Shown: piece by piece, positions 44,837 through 54,801 of the stretch
Numbering within the stretch: position 1 is the stretch's first letter
How the letters are laid out: each line of letters begins with the position of its first letter
Assembly (NCBI RefSeq): GCF_019219825.1
Contig: NZ_JAHUXH010000008.1
Coordinates: 230,126-294,125, forward strand
Direction of reading: 5' to 3'
DNA length: 64,000 bases
Source of the DNA: Streptomyces sp. TRM70350
Lineage (GTDB): Bacteria; Actinomycetota; Actinomycetes; Streptomycetales; Streptomycetaceae
Program-made: the position numbers and the translations under genes
Notes under the pieces: model-generated
Seen by the model: only the letters and a program-made list of their open reading frames with translations
The model's database searches: none
What the model was told of the DNA's origin: nothing

Positions 44837-47320
44837 ATGAGCAGCCTCTTTGACGACAGCTTCCTGGCGGACCTCCAGGCCCCGCGGGCCCACGAGGAGC
44901 CTCCGCCGCCGCCCGACGACGATCACGCTCCGGAGCCGATCCCGGACGATCTGTTCGGCGGGAAGTTCGACGTGCCCCCGGACCGGGACGCCTACTACCG
45001 CGACGGCGCCGCGCGCCCCGCCGTGGACTCGGCCGCGCTCCTGGAGGGGCTGAACGACAACCAGCGCGCCGCCGTCGTCCACTCCGGCTCGCCCCTGCTC
45101 ATCGTGGCCGGTGCCGGTTCCGGCAAGACGCGGGTGCTCACCCACCGCATCGCGTACCTGCTGGCCGAGCGGGGTGTGCACCCGGGCCAGATCCTCGCGA
45201 TCACCTTCACCAACAAGGCCGCGGGCGAGATGAAGGAGCGCGTGGAGCAGCTCGTCGGCCCGCGCGCGAACGCGATGTGGGTGATGACCTTCCACAGCGC
45301 CTGCGTGCGCATCCTGCGCCGGGAGTCCAAGAAGCTCGGCTTCACCTCGTCCTTCTCGATCTACGACGCCGCCGACAGCAAGCGCCTGATGGCCCTGGTC
45401 TGCCGCGACCTGGACCTCGACCCCAAGCGCTACCCGCCCAAGTCCTTCAGCGCCAAGATCAGCAACCTCAAGAACGAGCTGATCGACGAGGAGGACTTCG
45501 CCGCCCAGGCCGCCGACGGCTTCGAGAAGACCCTCGCCCAGGCGTACGCGCTGTACCAGTCACGCCTGCGCGAGGCGAACGCCCTCGACTTCGACGACCT
45601 GATCATGACGACGGTCAACCTGCTCCGCGCCTTCCCGGACGTCGCCGAGCACTACCGCCGCCGCTTCCGGCACGTCCTGGTCGATGAGTACCAGGACACC
45701 AACCACGCCCAGTACGCCCTCGTCCGCGAGCTCGTCGGCACCGGCGAGCGTGCCGCTGAGGACGTCGACGTACCGCCCGGCGAGGACGACCTCCAGCCCG
45801 CCGAGCTGTGTGTGGTGGGTGACGCCGACCAGTCGATCTACGCCTTCCGCGGCGCGACCATCCGCAACATCCTCCAGTTCGAGGAGGACTACCCGGACGC
45901 GACGACGATCCTGCTGGAGCAGAACTACCGCTCCACGCAGACGATCCTCTCCGCGGCCAACGCGGTCATCGAGCGCAACGAGTCCCGCCGCCCCAAGAAC
46001 CTGTGGACCAACGCGGGCGCGGGCGCGCGCATCACCGGCTATGTCGCCGACACCGAGCACGACGAGGCCCAGTTCGTCGCCGACGAGATAGACCGCCTCA
46101 CGGACGCGGGCGAGGCGAAGGCCGGGGACGTCGCCGTCTTCTACCGGACGAACGCCCAGTCCCGTGTCTTCGAGGAGGTCTTCATCCGCGTCGGCCTGCC
46201 CTACAAGGTCGTCGGCGGCGTCCGCTTCTACGAGCGCAAGGAGGTCCGGGACGTCCTGGCCTACCTGCGGGTGCTGGCCAACCCGGAGGACTCGGTCCCG
46301 CTGCGCCGGATCCTCAACGTGCCCAAGCGGGGCATCGGCGACCGCGCCGAGGCGATGATCGACGCCCTCGCCCAGCGCGAGAAGATCAGCTTCCCGCAGG
46401 CGCTCAAGCGGGTCGACGAGGCGTACGGCATGGCCGCGCGGTCGACGAACGCCGTGAAGCGGTTCAACACGCTGATGGAGGACCTCCGTACGATCGTCGA
46501 GTCCGGCGTGGGCCCGGCGACGATCCTGGAGGCCGTGCTCGAACGTACTGGCTACCTCGCCGAGTTGCAGTCCTCCACCGACCCGCAGGACGAGACCCGG
46601 ATCGAGAACCTCCAGGAACTCGCCGCGGTCGCCCTGGAGTTCGAGCAGGAGCGCGGCGAAGGTGAGGCGGGCACGCTGGCCGACTTCCTGGAGCAGGTCG
46701 CCCTGGTCGCCGACTCCGACCAGATCCCGGACGAGGAGGAGGGCGACGGCGTCATCACACTGATGACCCTGCACACCGCCAAGGGCCTGGAGTTCCCGGT
46801 CGTCTTCCTCACCGGCATGGAGGACGGCGTCTTCCCGCACATGCGCGCCCTCGGTCAGACCAAGGAGCTGGAGGAGGAGCGGCGCCTGGCGTACGTCGGC
46901 ATCACGCGCGCGCGGGAGCGGTTGTACCTCACGCGGTCGGTGATGCGCAGCGCCTGGGGCCAGCCGCAGTACAACCCCCCGTCCCGCTTCCTGGAGGAGA
47001 TCCCCGCGGCGCACGTGGACTGGAAGCGGACGGGCGCCTCCGCGGCCCCCGCCGGCCCGGTCTCGGGCGTGGCGGCCTCCCTGTCCTCGTCCCGCTCGCG
47101 CTCCTCGGCGTCGGGCGCGTCCGGGTTCGCCACGCGGCGGACGGCCGAGCAGCCGGTGGCCGCGCTGGCGGTGGGGGACCGGGTGACGCACGACCAGTTC
47201 GGGCTCGGCACCGTCGTGGCGGTGAAGGGCACGGGCGCGAACGCCGAGGCGACGATCGACTTCGGGGACGCGAAGCCGAAGCGGCTGCTGCTGCGGTACG
47301 CGCCGGTGGAGAAGCTGTAG
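44837..47320 (+). CDS. pcrA: ATP-dependent DNA helicase PcrA/UvrD
   Basis: An 827-residue superfamily 1A 3'-5' helicase acting in nucleotide-excision repair and in removing proteins from DNA. Walker A GAGSGKT is at 92-98, motif II DEYQDTNHAQ near 283, motif III GDADQSIYAFRGA, motif IV EQNYRST, and motif V/VI TLHTAKGLEFPVVF and ITRARERLYLT. The last 55 residues form the small Tudor-like domain (VGDRVTHDQFGLGTVV) that contacts RNA polymerase in UvrD/PcrA. An acidic 60-residue N terminus precedes the helicase core. GGAGAG lies just before the ATG. Confidence 0.96.
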   Translation: MSSLFDDSFLADLQAPRAHEEPPPPPDDDHAPEPIPDDLFGGKFDVPPDRDAYYRDGAARPAVDSAALLEGLNDNQRAAVVHSGSPLLIVAGAGSGKTRVLTHRIAYLLAERGVHPGQILAITFTNKAAGEMKERVEQLVGPRANAMWVMTFHSACVRILRRESKKLGFTSSFSIYDAADSKRLMALVCRDLDLDPKRYPPKSFSAKISNLKNELIDEEDFAAQAADGFEKTLAQAYALYQSRLREANALDFDDLIMTTVNLLRAFPDVAEHYRRRFRHVLVDEYQDTNHAQYALVRELVGTGERAAEDVDVPPGEDDLQPAELCVVGDADQSIYAFRGATIRNILQFEEDYPDATTILLEQNYRSTQTILSAANAVIERNESRRPKNLWTNAGAGARITGYVADTEHDEAQFVADEIDRLTDAGEAKAGDVAVFYRTNAQSRVFEEVFIRVGLPYKVVGGVRFYERKEVRDVLAYLRVLANPEDSVPLRRILNVPKRGIGDRAEAMIDALAQREKISFPQALKRVDEAYGMAARSTNAVKRFNTLMEDLRTIVESGVGPATILEAVLERTGYLAELQSSTDPQDETRIENLQELAAVALEFEQERGEGEAGTLADFLEQVALVADSDQIPDEEEGDGVITLMTLHTAKGLEFPVVFLTGMEDGVFPHMRALGQTKELEEERRLAYVGITRARERLYLTRSVMRSAWGQPQYNPPSRFLEEIPAAHVDWKRTGASAAPAGPVSGVAASLSSSRSRSSASGASGFATRRTAEQPVAALAVGDRVTHDQFGLGTVVAVKGTGANAEATIDFGDAKPKRLLLRYAPVEKL

Positions 47321-47378
47321 CCGTACGGGACCGGGGCTGGGGGTCTCGCGCAGAGGCCCCGCTCACCCTGGCGCTTGT

Positions 47379-48914
47379 TTACGTCGGGTCGAGTCCGTGG
47401 CTGCGCAGCCAGGCCAGCGGGTCGACCGCCGCGCCGCCGCCCGGGCGCACCTCGAAGTGGAGGTGCGGGCCGGTCGAGTTGCCCGAGTTGCCGGAGAACG
47501 CGATCGGGTCGCCGGCCTTGACGGTCGTACCGGAGGCGACCTGGTAGCTGGAGAGGTGGCAGTACCACGTCTCGGTGCCGTCCATCGCCGTCACGATCAT
47601 CATGTTGCCGTACGCGCTGTTCCACTCCGTACGGACCGTGCCGTCCGTCGCGGCCACCACCGTCGTGCCGTACGAGACGGGGAAGTCGATGCCGGTGTGC
47701 ACGGACATCCAGTTGATGCCGGCCTGGCCGTAGTAGGCGCTGAGCCCGTGCTGCGCGACCGGAAGCGCGAACTTCGGGCGCAGCCGCTCCTTGCGGGCCG
47801 CCTCCTCCGCCGCCCTCTTCTTCTCCGCCGCCTGCTGTGCCTTGAGGTCGATGCGCTCCTGCGTACGGCTGACCCGGTCGCCGAAGTCCTGGGCTTCCGC
47901 GGTGAGGCTTTCGAGCTGAGTGTTCAGCTGCTGGTTGGCGGCGGATGGTTTCACCGCCTGCGCGTCCGCGGCCATTGTCGAGGTGTCCTGGTCGTCTCCG
48001 GAGAGGGTGCCGACGGAGGCGGCGGCGATACCCGCCACGCCCATCACACAGGCCGAGGGCACGGCGACGGTCAGCAGCGCGGAGCGTTTGGCGGGCGTAC
48101 GGCGACGGGAGCGGGCGGCGTTGCGCGCGGCCGCGCGGCCGGTCGGGGCGGGGGCGACCTCCTCCTGGTCGTCGAGGAGGGGGGCCGCGGCGGGCGTCTC
48201 GCCGGTGGTGTCCGGCTGGCCGTCGCCGTGGGTGGTCTCGCCGAGGTCGACCTGCTCGAAGGTGGCCGTCGCCTGCTGGTCGAAGGGCTCGGCGTGCTGG
48301 GTGAATTCGTAGGCCTCGGTGTGTTGTTCGTACTCGTCAGGGGTCTGGCCGGTGCTCTGGCCGCCGTCGGAGTTCCACTGCGTGGCGTCGTACGCGCCCG
48401 TGTCGAAGGCCTGCGTGCCCCATTCCCACTGCTGGGTCTGGTCGGCCGGGCCGCCCTGCTCGGGCTGGAGCCATGCGTTCGCGTCCCACTGGCCGCTGGC
48501 GTCCACCGCGCCGGCCTGCTGCGGGATGAGCGGGACCTGCTGGTGGTCGGCGGTCCAGGTGGTCGTGTCGTAGGCGCCGGTGTCGTAGGCGGTGTGGTGC
48601 TGGGCCGCGTACGGGTCGTAGTCGACGGTCTGATGGCTGCCGGTGGACCACTGGGAGGCGTCGTACGCGCCGGTGCCGTGGCCGCTGCCCGCGAGGTCGC
48701 CGAAGAGGGGATCGGTCTCGAAGGTCGTGGTGGCGGTCGGAGCGGCCGTCGTGGCGTGGCTGCCGGTGTCAAATCCGTTGGCGGGACAGTCGGCGTATGT
48801 GGTGAAGTCGCCGTACTGGGCTTCCTGGGTGCCGTACGACGCGTAATGCGCCGAGGCGGCTTCGGAAGCCGGAGCCGGGGTGGTCATGGTCCCCGACGGG
48901 TGACGGTCGTTCAC
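47379..48914 (-). CDS. Membrane-anchored M23 metallopeptidase
   Basis: A 511-residue cell-wall endopeptidase of the LytM/M23 family. The first 235 residues are acidic, Tyr/Thr/Gln-rich and contain three or four spaced copies of a DTGAYDTTTW-like unit; they are cytoplasmic. A basic stretch and one transmembrane helix (about 255-280) are followed by a coiled coil (about 310-370) and the M23 domain with His406 and Asp410 (HTGID), His453, and His484/His486 (HLHFE). All zinc ligands are present, so it is active. GTG 48914 with GAGAAG is preferred to ATG 48887. The 300 bp upstream show no gene. Confidence 0.9.
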   Translation of the reverse strand: MNDRHPSGTMTTPAPASEAASAHYASYGTQEAQYGDFTTYADCPANGFDTGSHATTAAPTATTTFETDPLFGDLAGSGHGTGAYDASQWSTGSHQTVDYDPYAAQHHTAYDTGAYDTTTWTADHQQVPLIPQQAGAVDASGQWDANAWLQPEQGGPADQTQQWEWGTQAFDTGAYDATQWNSDGGQSTGQTPDEYEQHTEAYEFTQHAEPFDQQATATFEQVDLGETTHGDGQPDTTGETPAAAPLLDDQEEVAPAPTGRAAARNAARSRRRTPAKRSALLTVAVPSACVMGVAGIAAASVGTLSGDDQDTSTMAADAQAVKPSAANQQLNTQLESLTAEAQDFGDRVSRTQERIDLKAQQAAEKKRAAEEAARKERLRPKFALPVAQHGLSAYYGQAGINWMSVHTGIDFPVSYGTTVVAATDGTVRTEWNSAYGNMMIVTAMDGTETWYCHLSSYQVASGTTVKAGDPIAFSGNSGNSTGPHLHFEVRPGGGAAVDPLAWLRSHGLDPT

Positions 48915-49215
48915 CAACTTCTCTTTCGCCTCGACAACAGGGGCTGGCAGAGCAGTGCGGCGACTGTACCCGGCGGTACGCGGGCACGACAATCTTCTGC
49001 AGGTTTCGCGCGCACAGGAAACGGGCATTCGGCCGTGTTTCGGCGGACTGCGGGCGCGGGTTTGGGTTTGTGTTCGAAGGCTGTTCGGGTGTCGACGGCT
49101 GTTTCGAGGCGATGATGTCGCTGTGTAGCCCCGGTGCGGACGGGTGACCAAGGAATGACCGGCCGGGGCGGGTGGGTGACGCGTGGGTAACTCGGCGGTG
49201 ACCTGCGGGGACTGG

Positions 49216-50109
49216 TCAGGCCACGGTGAGGCTGCCGTTGGGCGTGGCGGGCTGGGCACCCTCCGTGCTGCTGTGGTAGGCGCCTTCGAGGCCCTGGCGT
49301 ATGCCGGAGGCGACAGCGGGGTGCACGGGGAGGGCCAGGTGGCCGATGCCGCTCACCCGGATGTTCTGCGCCAGCAGGTCGGGGTGCTCCAGGCAGGCCG
49401 TCTCCAGTGGGTCCATCAGGTGGTCCAGGTCGCTCCAGAAGCTCACGAACCGCGTACGGCAGCCGGGCGCGGGCAGCGCGAGCTCCTTGATGACGGCGGA
49501 GCCGGGGCGCATCTGGCGCACTATGGGGTGCGCGTTCGCCAGCGGCGCGACCCGTGTGCCGGCGTGGGGTGTGCCGAGCGTGACGAGCGTCCTGACGCGG
49601 GTGTCACCGGCGAGTCGCTGCACGTAGTAGCGGGCGATCAGCCCGCCGAGGCTGTGGCCCACGATGTCGACCTGGTCGCTGTCCGTGCGCTCGCAGATCT
49701 CCTCGATGTGCCGGCCGAGCAGCTTGGCGGCTGTACGGATGTCGCAGGTCAGCGGGGAGTAGTTCAGCGAGACGACCTGGTGCCTGCCGTGCTGGGCAAG
49801 GGAGCGGCGCAGGAGCAGGAAGACCGAGCGGTTGTCGATGAAGCCGTGCAGCAGGACGACCGGGGGCTTGGCCTCCGTGGGGAGCCGGGCGGCGCCCTCC
49901 TCGGCGGGGCTCCGGGGAGCCGGCGTACGGCGCTCCTGGATGATGCCGGAGGGGTAGAGGATCAGGTGCCCGGCCAGGATCGCGATCTCCAGGGCGGTGG
50001 CTTTCAGGAGGGCCAGTGAGAGTCCCGCGAGGCTGCTCGGGATCGGGAGCAGGTGCCGGTAGAGCGGTTGAAAGGGCAGTAGCGCCCTGGTGACCTGCGT
50101 GACCTTCAT
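49216..50109 (-). CDS. Alpha/beta-hydrolase lipase (LipA/EstA type)
   Basis: A 297-residue alpha/beta hydrolase of the triacylglycerol lipase type. The oxyanion block LLHGFIDN is at 86-93 and the nucleophile elbow GHSLGG at 151-156 (Ser153); the catalytic acid and His probably lie in the SDLDHLMDP and GHLALPVHP segments. A hydrophobic N-terminal helix (about 27-52) would anchor it in the membrane rather than release it. GGGAGG precedes the ATG. Substrate unknown; probably lipid or ester. Confidence 0.88.
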   Translation of the reverse strand: MKVTQVTRALLPFQPLYRHLLPIPSSLAGLSLALLKATALEIAILAGHLILYPSGIIQERRTPAPRSPAEEGAARLPTEAKPPVVLLHGFIDNRSVFLLLRRSLAQHGRHQVVSLNYSPLTCDIRTAAKLLGRHIEEICERTDSDQVDIVGHSLGGLIARYYVQRLAGDTRVRTLVTLGTPHAGTRVAPLANAHPIVRQMRPGSAVIKELALPAPGCRTRFVSFWSDLDHLMDPLETACLEHPDLLAQNIRVSGIGHLALPVHPAVASGIRQGLEGAYHSSTEGAQPATPNGSLTVA

Positions 50110-50795
50110 GGCCGACCTCCCGTCGGCACACGGTGGACGGCTCTGTCCCGTGTGCGCCCGTGGGAGTCGCGGTGGAGGGTTTACGGGGCGCGAAGGGTGG
50201 GGTGTGGCGCGCGGGGGGTGTCTGGTGGTGCGGTGTGTGCTTGGTACCGGGTGGTGCTGTGTCGTGCTGTCTGGGCCTGTCTGGTGCTGAGTGGCGCCGG
50301 GTGGTGCAGGTTGTGGTGCTGGTCGCGCGATGTGGTCTGCGCCGCCTGTCTGCTGTTGTGCCTGCTGTTCGGGGTTGCGCTGGTGTGCGAGGCCTCATGT
50401 GTGCTGTGAGGCTGCTGTGGTGTCGGTGACGGACTGTGTTCCCCGCGCTATTGCCGTTGGTGCCCTTCGTGCCTGCGTCGAATGTGCCTCACCGCCCGCG
50501 ACGCGGCCTGCGGCGCGGGACGTGGGGCGGCCTCGTTGCGGCTCCCGTTGCGCGGGTTCCGTGGAACTCCGCGCGTTCGAATGTGTCCCACTATGTGATT
50601 TCCCCCTCGGTCCGCACCGTAAAACTGCCGGTTGCGGGCCGCTGGCGATAACGTTCGTTCACTTCCTCGGAGGGAGCGCGGCCCGGCGAGCGTGCGGTGG
50701 CCGTGGGCGCGGGTGGCGCGCCGCGCGTACGGGCATGAGGGATCTGTGCGGTACTTGTCGGTACGGATGGATGTATTCGCTTCATGGAGGCAGTG
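50110..50795. other. GT-biased gap upstream of icmB
   Basis: 686 bp with no recognisable gene. From about 50,170 to 50,440 the plus strand is strongly G+T-rich (many GGTG, TGTG and CTGT words), unlike any coding sequence nearby; several frames are open but lack codon bias. The last 300 bases presumably contain promoters for the lipase and icmB. Confidence 0.6.
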
Positions 50796-51212
<417 letters not shown>

Positions 51213-51410
51213 GCCCTGCGATTGCGCGGTGGGGCGGGCGTGCCTTCGGCGCGGCGCTGCGTTTCAGGTGAACAGGTAAAGCCCAGGTGCGTGCTCCGCG
51301 GCCGTCGTGGCGGCCGGTGAGGTCGGGAGCTGTGCCTGTTCCTGCGGCGGGGCAGGTGAGGCCCGGGGCGGTGGCCGCTCCCGCGATGCGGTCGGCGAGG
51401 CCTGGTGCCC

Positions 51411-51453
51411 GGTTCCGGTCCGGGTTCCGGTTCCGGTTCCGGTTCCGGTTCCG
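51411..51453. repeat. GGTTCC hexanucleotide microsatellite
   Basis: About six copies of GGTTCC, one imperfect, directly beyond the stop codon of the DUF5691 gene. Probably a neutral slippage site. Confidence 0.85.
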
Positions 51454-53112
51454 TCAAGGGTTCAGCTCCTCGGCCATCGCCGCTCGTAGGCGCAGGGTCG
51501 TGACCAGGCGCTGGAAGGCCTCCGCCCAGTAGCCGCCTGCTCCTGGTGATGCGTCCTCCGGTTCCTCGGGTATCGCCAGGAGGCCGTCGAGGCGGTTGGC
51601 CTCGGACGGGTGGAGACAGCGTTCGGCCAGGCCCATCACTCCACTGAAGCTCCATGGATAACTCCCTGCGTCCCGCGCGATGTTGAGCGCGTCGACCACC
51701 GCCCGTCCGAGGGGCGCCGACCACGGCACCGCACAGACCCCCAGCAACTGGAACGCCTCGGACAGACCGTGCGTGGCGATGAACCCCGCAACCCACTCGG
51801 CTCGCTCGTCGGCGCCGAGGGTTTCCAGCAGCTTGGCCCGCTCGGCCAGCGACACCGCGCCGGGGCCGCCCGCCTCCGGGGCAGTGGGCGTGCCCAGCAG
51901 GGCGCGGGCCCAGTCGGCGTTCCGCTGTCTGACCGCCGCTCGGCACCAGGCCGCGTGCAGTTCGGCCTGCCAGTCGTCGGCCACCGGGAGTGCCACGATC
52001 TCCGGGGGCGTACGACCGCCCAGCCGAGCCTGCCAGGTCGTGAGGGGCGCCGCCTCCACCAACTGGCCCAACCACCAGGAGCGCTCGCCGCGCCCGGCCG
52101 GGGCCTTGGCGACCACGCCGTCCCGCTCCATGCTCGCGTCGCATTCGTGCGGTGCCTCAACGTTGATCGTCGGGGTGTCCCTGGTGTGGTCCACGGCCAC
52201 ACACGCCCCGGCCCGGACCGCCATCCGTGCGGCCAGTGCCGAACCGGGCAGTGCCGAGAGCAACTCGGCCGCGGTGGCCCGCACGTTGCGGCTCCGGTCG
52301 GCCAGGGCCTGCTCCAGGAACGGCTCGTCCTCGGCGGTGAGGTTCCTACGGAGGGAGTCGAGGAACATCAGGCGGTCCTCGGCTCGTTCCGTCGCCCAGG
52401 TCGAGGCGAGCAGTTCCCGTGCGGTGGTGGGTGTCTGGGCGCGGAGTGCGGCCAGGAGGGACACGCGTTCGGAGAACAGGCCCTCCTCCCAGAGCTGTTG
52501 GACCTTCTCCGTGTCTTCGAGGTGCGGCAGCGTCGTGCCTCCGCCCGGGGTCGCGCGCAGGGCGAAGCGCCATTCCGGGTTGAGGCGGGCCAGCCACAGA
52601 GCGCGCGGACCGGCGAAGGCCAGCGTGGCGGGCCGGAGGTCCGTACGGCCCCGGGCCGCGTCCAGGAGGGCGGGCAGCGCCTCCGGGGGTGCCGCGTAGT
52701 GGTGGGCGTTGGCCAGCGCGAGCCACTGCGGGAGCAGCTCCATGAGGTCCGGTGCCGTGCCTCTGCGGCCGCCGCCGGATGCGCCGGGGCGGTCGGCCAG
52801 CAGCAGGGCGAGTCTGCGCGCCGCGGCGGCCGGGAGGGGCGGACGCGGGTCGTCCGGGGCGGGGTCCGGGCGGGGCGCCGGGCGTGCGGGGCGCAGGCCG
52901 GCCCGGCGCCGTACGGTCTCCGTGGCCGCGGCGTCCAGCAGGGCCATGGGTGCTTCCCGGCCCGCAGCGGAGAGCGAGGGCGGCGGCGTGCGCCGGTCCG
53001 TGCCGAGCAGGGCGCTGGTGACCAGGTCCTCCCAGGTGGTGGTGCCCGCGTGACCGTGGCCGGTGGAGGCGCCCGGTGCGGGCGGCTCCACAGGAGTTGC
53101 GGTCCTGTTCAC
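51454..53112 (-). CDS. DUF5691-family protein
   Basis: A 552-residue cytoplasmic protein without signal peptide or transmembrane segment. It is helical and Leu/Ala-rich with several armadillo/HEAT-like stretches (DRSRNVRATAAELLSALPG near 270-290), suggesting a protein-binding scaffold. I recognise it as the DUF5691 family that accompanies SWIM-zinc-finger and MoxR/VWA genes in Streptomyces; that name is from memory. GTG 53112 has AAAGGA six bases before. The leader is a repeat array whose last unit supplies this ribosome binding site. It is transcribed with the SWIM gene upstream. Confidence 0.8.
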   Translation of the reverse strand: MNRTATPVEPPAPGASTGHGHAGTTTWEDLVTSALLGTDRRTPPPSLSAAGREAPMALLDAAATETVRRRAGLRPARPAPRPDPAPDDPRPPLPAAAARRLALLLADRPGASGGGRRGTAPDLMELLPQWLALANAHHYAAPPEALPALLDAARGRTDLRPATLAFAGPRALWLARLNPEWRFALRATPGGGTTLPHLEDTEKVQQLWEEGLFSERVSLLAALRAQTPTTARELLASTWATERAEDRLMFLDSLRRNLTAEDEPFLEQALADRSRNVRATAAELLSALPGSALAARMAVRAGACVAVDHTRDTPTINVEAPHECDASMERDGVVAKAPAGRGERSWWLGQLVEAAPLTTWQARLGGRTPPEIVALPVADDWQAELHAAWCRAAVRQRNADWARALLGTPTAPEAGGPGAVSLAERAKLLETLGADERAEWVAGFIATHGLSEAFQLLGVCAVPWSAPLGRAVVDALNIARDAGSYPWSFSGVMGLAERCLHPSEANRLDGLLAIPEEPEDASPGAGGYWAEAFQRLVTTLRLRAAMAEELNP

Positions 53113-53269
53113 GAGAGTCCTTTCGGTGTCACGAGAGTCCGTTTGGTTTCGAGCGAGAGTGCCTTCGGTTTCGGGTGAAAGTTCCTTCGGTTTCGAGAGA
53201 GTCGCCTCGGTTTCCAGAGAGTCCCTTCGGTTGTGAGAGGGTCCCGTCTTCACGAGACTCCCCTCGGCG
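53111..53269 (-). repeat. About eight 20-22 bp tandem repeats before the DUF5691 gene
   Basis: Degenerate copies of a CGAGAGTCCCTTCGGTTTCG-like unit (plus-strand reading) fill nearly all of the gap between the SWIM gene and the DUF5691 gene. On the coding strand each copy contains an AAGGGACTCTC block; the copy nearest the gene provides its Shine-Dalgarno. The array keeps one frame open far upstream, but that is a by-product. Confidence 0.8.
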
Positions 53270-53312
53270 CGCTGTTCCGGCCGTCCGGGACGTACGGCGG
53301 TGAAGGGCGGGT

Positions 53313-54668
53313 TCAGCACAGCGATATCGCCACGTCCGCTCCCTGCGACCAGGCCGTCAACGGGGTGAAGCCCTGGTGGCCGCACTCGCCGAAGACCTTG
53401 ACGGGGGCGCCGCCCGAGAGGGCGACGAGCCGCCAGAGGCCCGGGCGGGAGCGGGCGGCCGGGGTGAGGGGCAGCGCCGCCTCCTCGTCGGCGTCGGCCA
53501 GCTGCCAGGAGTCGCCGTCCGGGGTCGGTATGACCCGGTCCAGGGTCACTGGGACGGAGTCGAGCCACGGGTCGGCGCGGAGCGCCTCGCCGTAGTGGAC
53601 GGCGGCTTGGGTCGCCGTCATGCCCGGAGGCCGGATCGGCGCCGGTGCGGGCGGCGCGAACTGCTCGCCGAGGGCCGCGCGCGACTGGCCCGCGCCCGGG
53701 TAGGCGGACACCTCCGCCTCCAGGGTCAGGCCGACCGGCAGCGCGAGCTCCGGAGCCCGGCCGGCCGCGCCGTAGGAAAGGAGAAGCGCGGTCCGGCCGG
53801 AGTCGGCGCCGTACAGCCAGATCCGGCGTGTCGTCAGCCGGGCGTCCGCCGTGTCGTACTGGGCGAGGACCAGCCAGCGGTCGCGCACCGGCGGGCCGTC
53901 CGCCGAGGCGGGCAGACCGATACGGGAACGGACCGTCGCCGCCAGGCTCTCCGGCAGCCGGTCGCGGCGCAGCCAGCCCTGGTCGAGGAGGTGGAGCAGC
54001 GCGCACTCCTCCAACAGTCGCACGGGCCAGCCCGGACCGGATGCCGGGATAGCCCCCAACTCCCTTACGCGCGCGGCCAGCCCGGGCGCCTGGGCGTCGA
54101 CCATGCGGGCCGCTGTCTCCTCCCACAGCCCGTACCCCGTCTGCTCGGCGGCGGCCAGGCCGCCGCGCAGGAGGTCCGCCAGGCGCTGCTCCAGCTCGGT
54201 CGCACCCGCCGTGACCCGCTCAGCACGGCGCTCCGCACGGCGCCGCGCCGCCTCCGGATCAGCGGCGGCGGCCGGCGAACCCGTCGCGCCCGGCGTTCGT
54301 TTCTCCGCGGCGCGCTGCCGTCTGTCCGCTGTCCACTGCTCGGCCCAGTCCGGCGCCCGACCCGGCGGCACCGCCCCGTCGCCGCCCGACCAGAGCAACA
54401 GCAGCCCGAGCGCGTGCTTGCACGGGAACTTGCGGCTCGGACAACTGCACTTGTACGCGGGGCCGGATGCGTCCGCGACGTCGATGACCGTCTGATACGG
54501 CTTGCTGCCGCTGCCCTTGCACAGTCCCCATACCGTCCCCTCGTCGGAACTCCCCGTCTCGGACCACGGCCCGGCCGCTCCGAGTTTGCTTCCCGCCTTG
54601 CGTGACGCGGCGTCAGGTGCCAGTGCCAGCACCTGGTCCGCAGTCCAGCGCACCCCCTGCTGAGTCAT
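53313..54668 (-). CDS. SWIM zinc-finger protein
   Basis: A 451-residue cytoplasmic protein. The SWIM zinc finger is at 74-85 (Cys74, Cys76, Cys83, His85 in CSCPSRKFPCKH), a module that binds DNA or protein. Central residues 140-190 are Ala/Arg/Glu-rich and probably a coiled coil; the rest has no recognised fold. It is divergent from the MoxR gene with 133 bp between the starts and lies upstream of the DUF5691 gene on the same strand. Its role in the five-gene locus is unknown; substrate recognition for the ATPase is a guess. Confidence 0.85.
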   Translation of the reverse strand: MTQQGVRWTADQVLALAPDAASRKAGSKLGAAGPWSETGSSDEGTVWGLCKGSGSKPYQTVIDVADASGPAYKCSCPSRKFPCKHALGLLLLWSGGDGAVPPGRAPDWAEQWTADRRQRAAEKRTPGATGSPAAAADPEAARRRAERRAERVTAGATELEQRLADLLRGGLAAAEQTGYGLWEETAARMVDAQAPGLAARVRELGAIPASGPGWPVRLLEECALLHLLDQGWLRRDRLPESLAATVRSRIGLPASADGPPVRDRWLVLAQYDTADARLTTRRIWLYGADSGRTALLLSYGAAGRAPELALPVGLTLEAEVSAYPGAGQSRAALGEQFAPPAPAPIRPPGMTATQAAVHYGEALRADPWLDSVPVTLDRVIPTPDGDSWQLADADEEAALPLTPAARSRPGLWRLVALSGGAPVKVFGECGHQGFTPLTAWSQGADVAISLC

Positions 54669-54801
54669 GCCATCGAAGGTAGATCCCACCACTGACAATC
54701 GGCCCGGCGGGCGCGTTTTCGCAGGTCAGGACGCATTGTCAGTGGCGTGGTGCAACGTGGATGCCAGATCCGAACCGGCCGAGCTGGAGGGGGACTCAGC
54801 C

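Noticed and set aside
51454..54126. DUF5691 protein extended to 890 residues
   Set aside because: The extra part is antisense to nothing useful and overlaps the SWIM gene in another frame; the open frame persists because of the tandem repeats.
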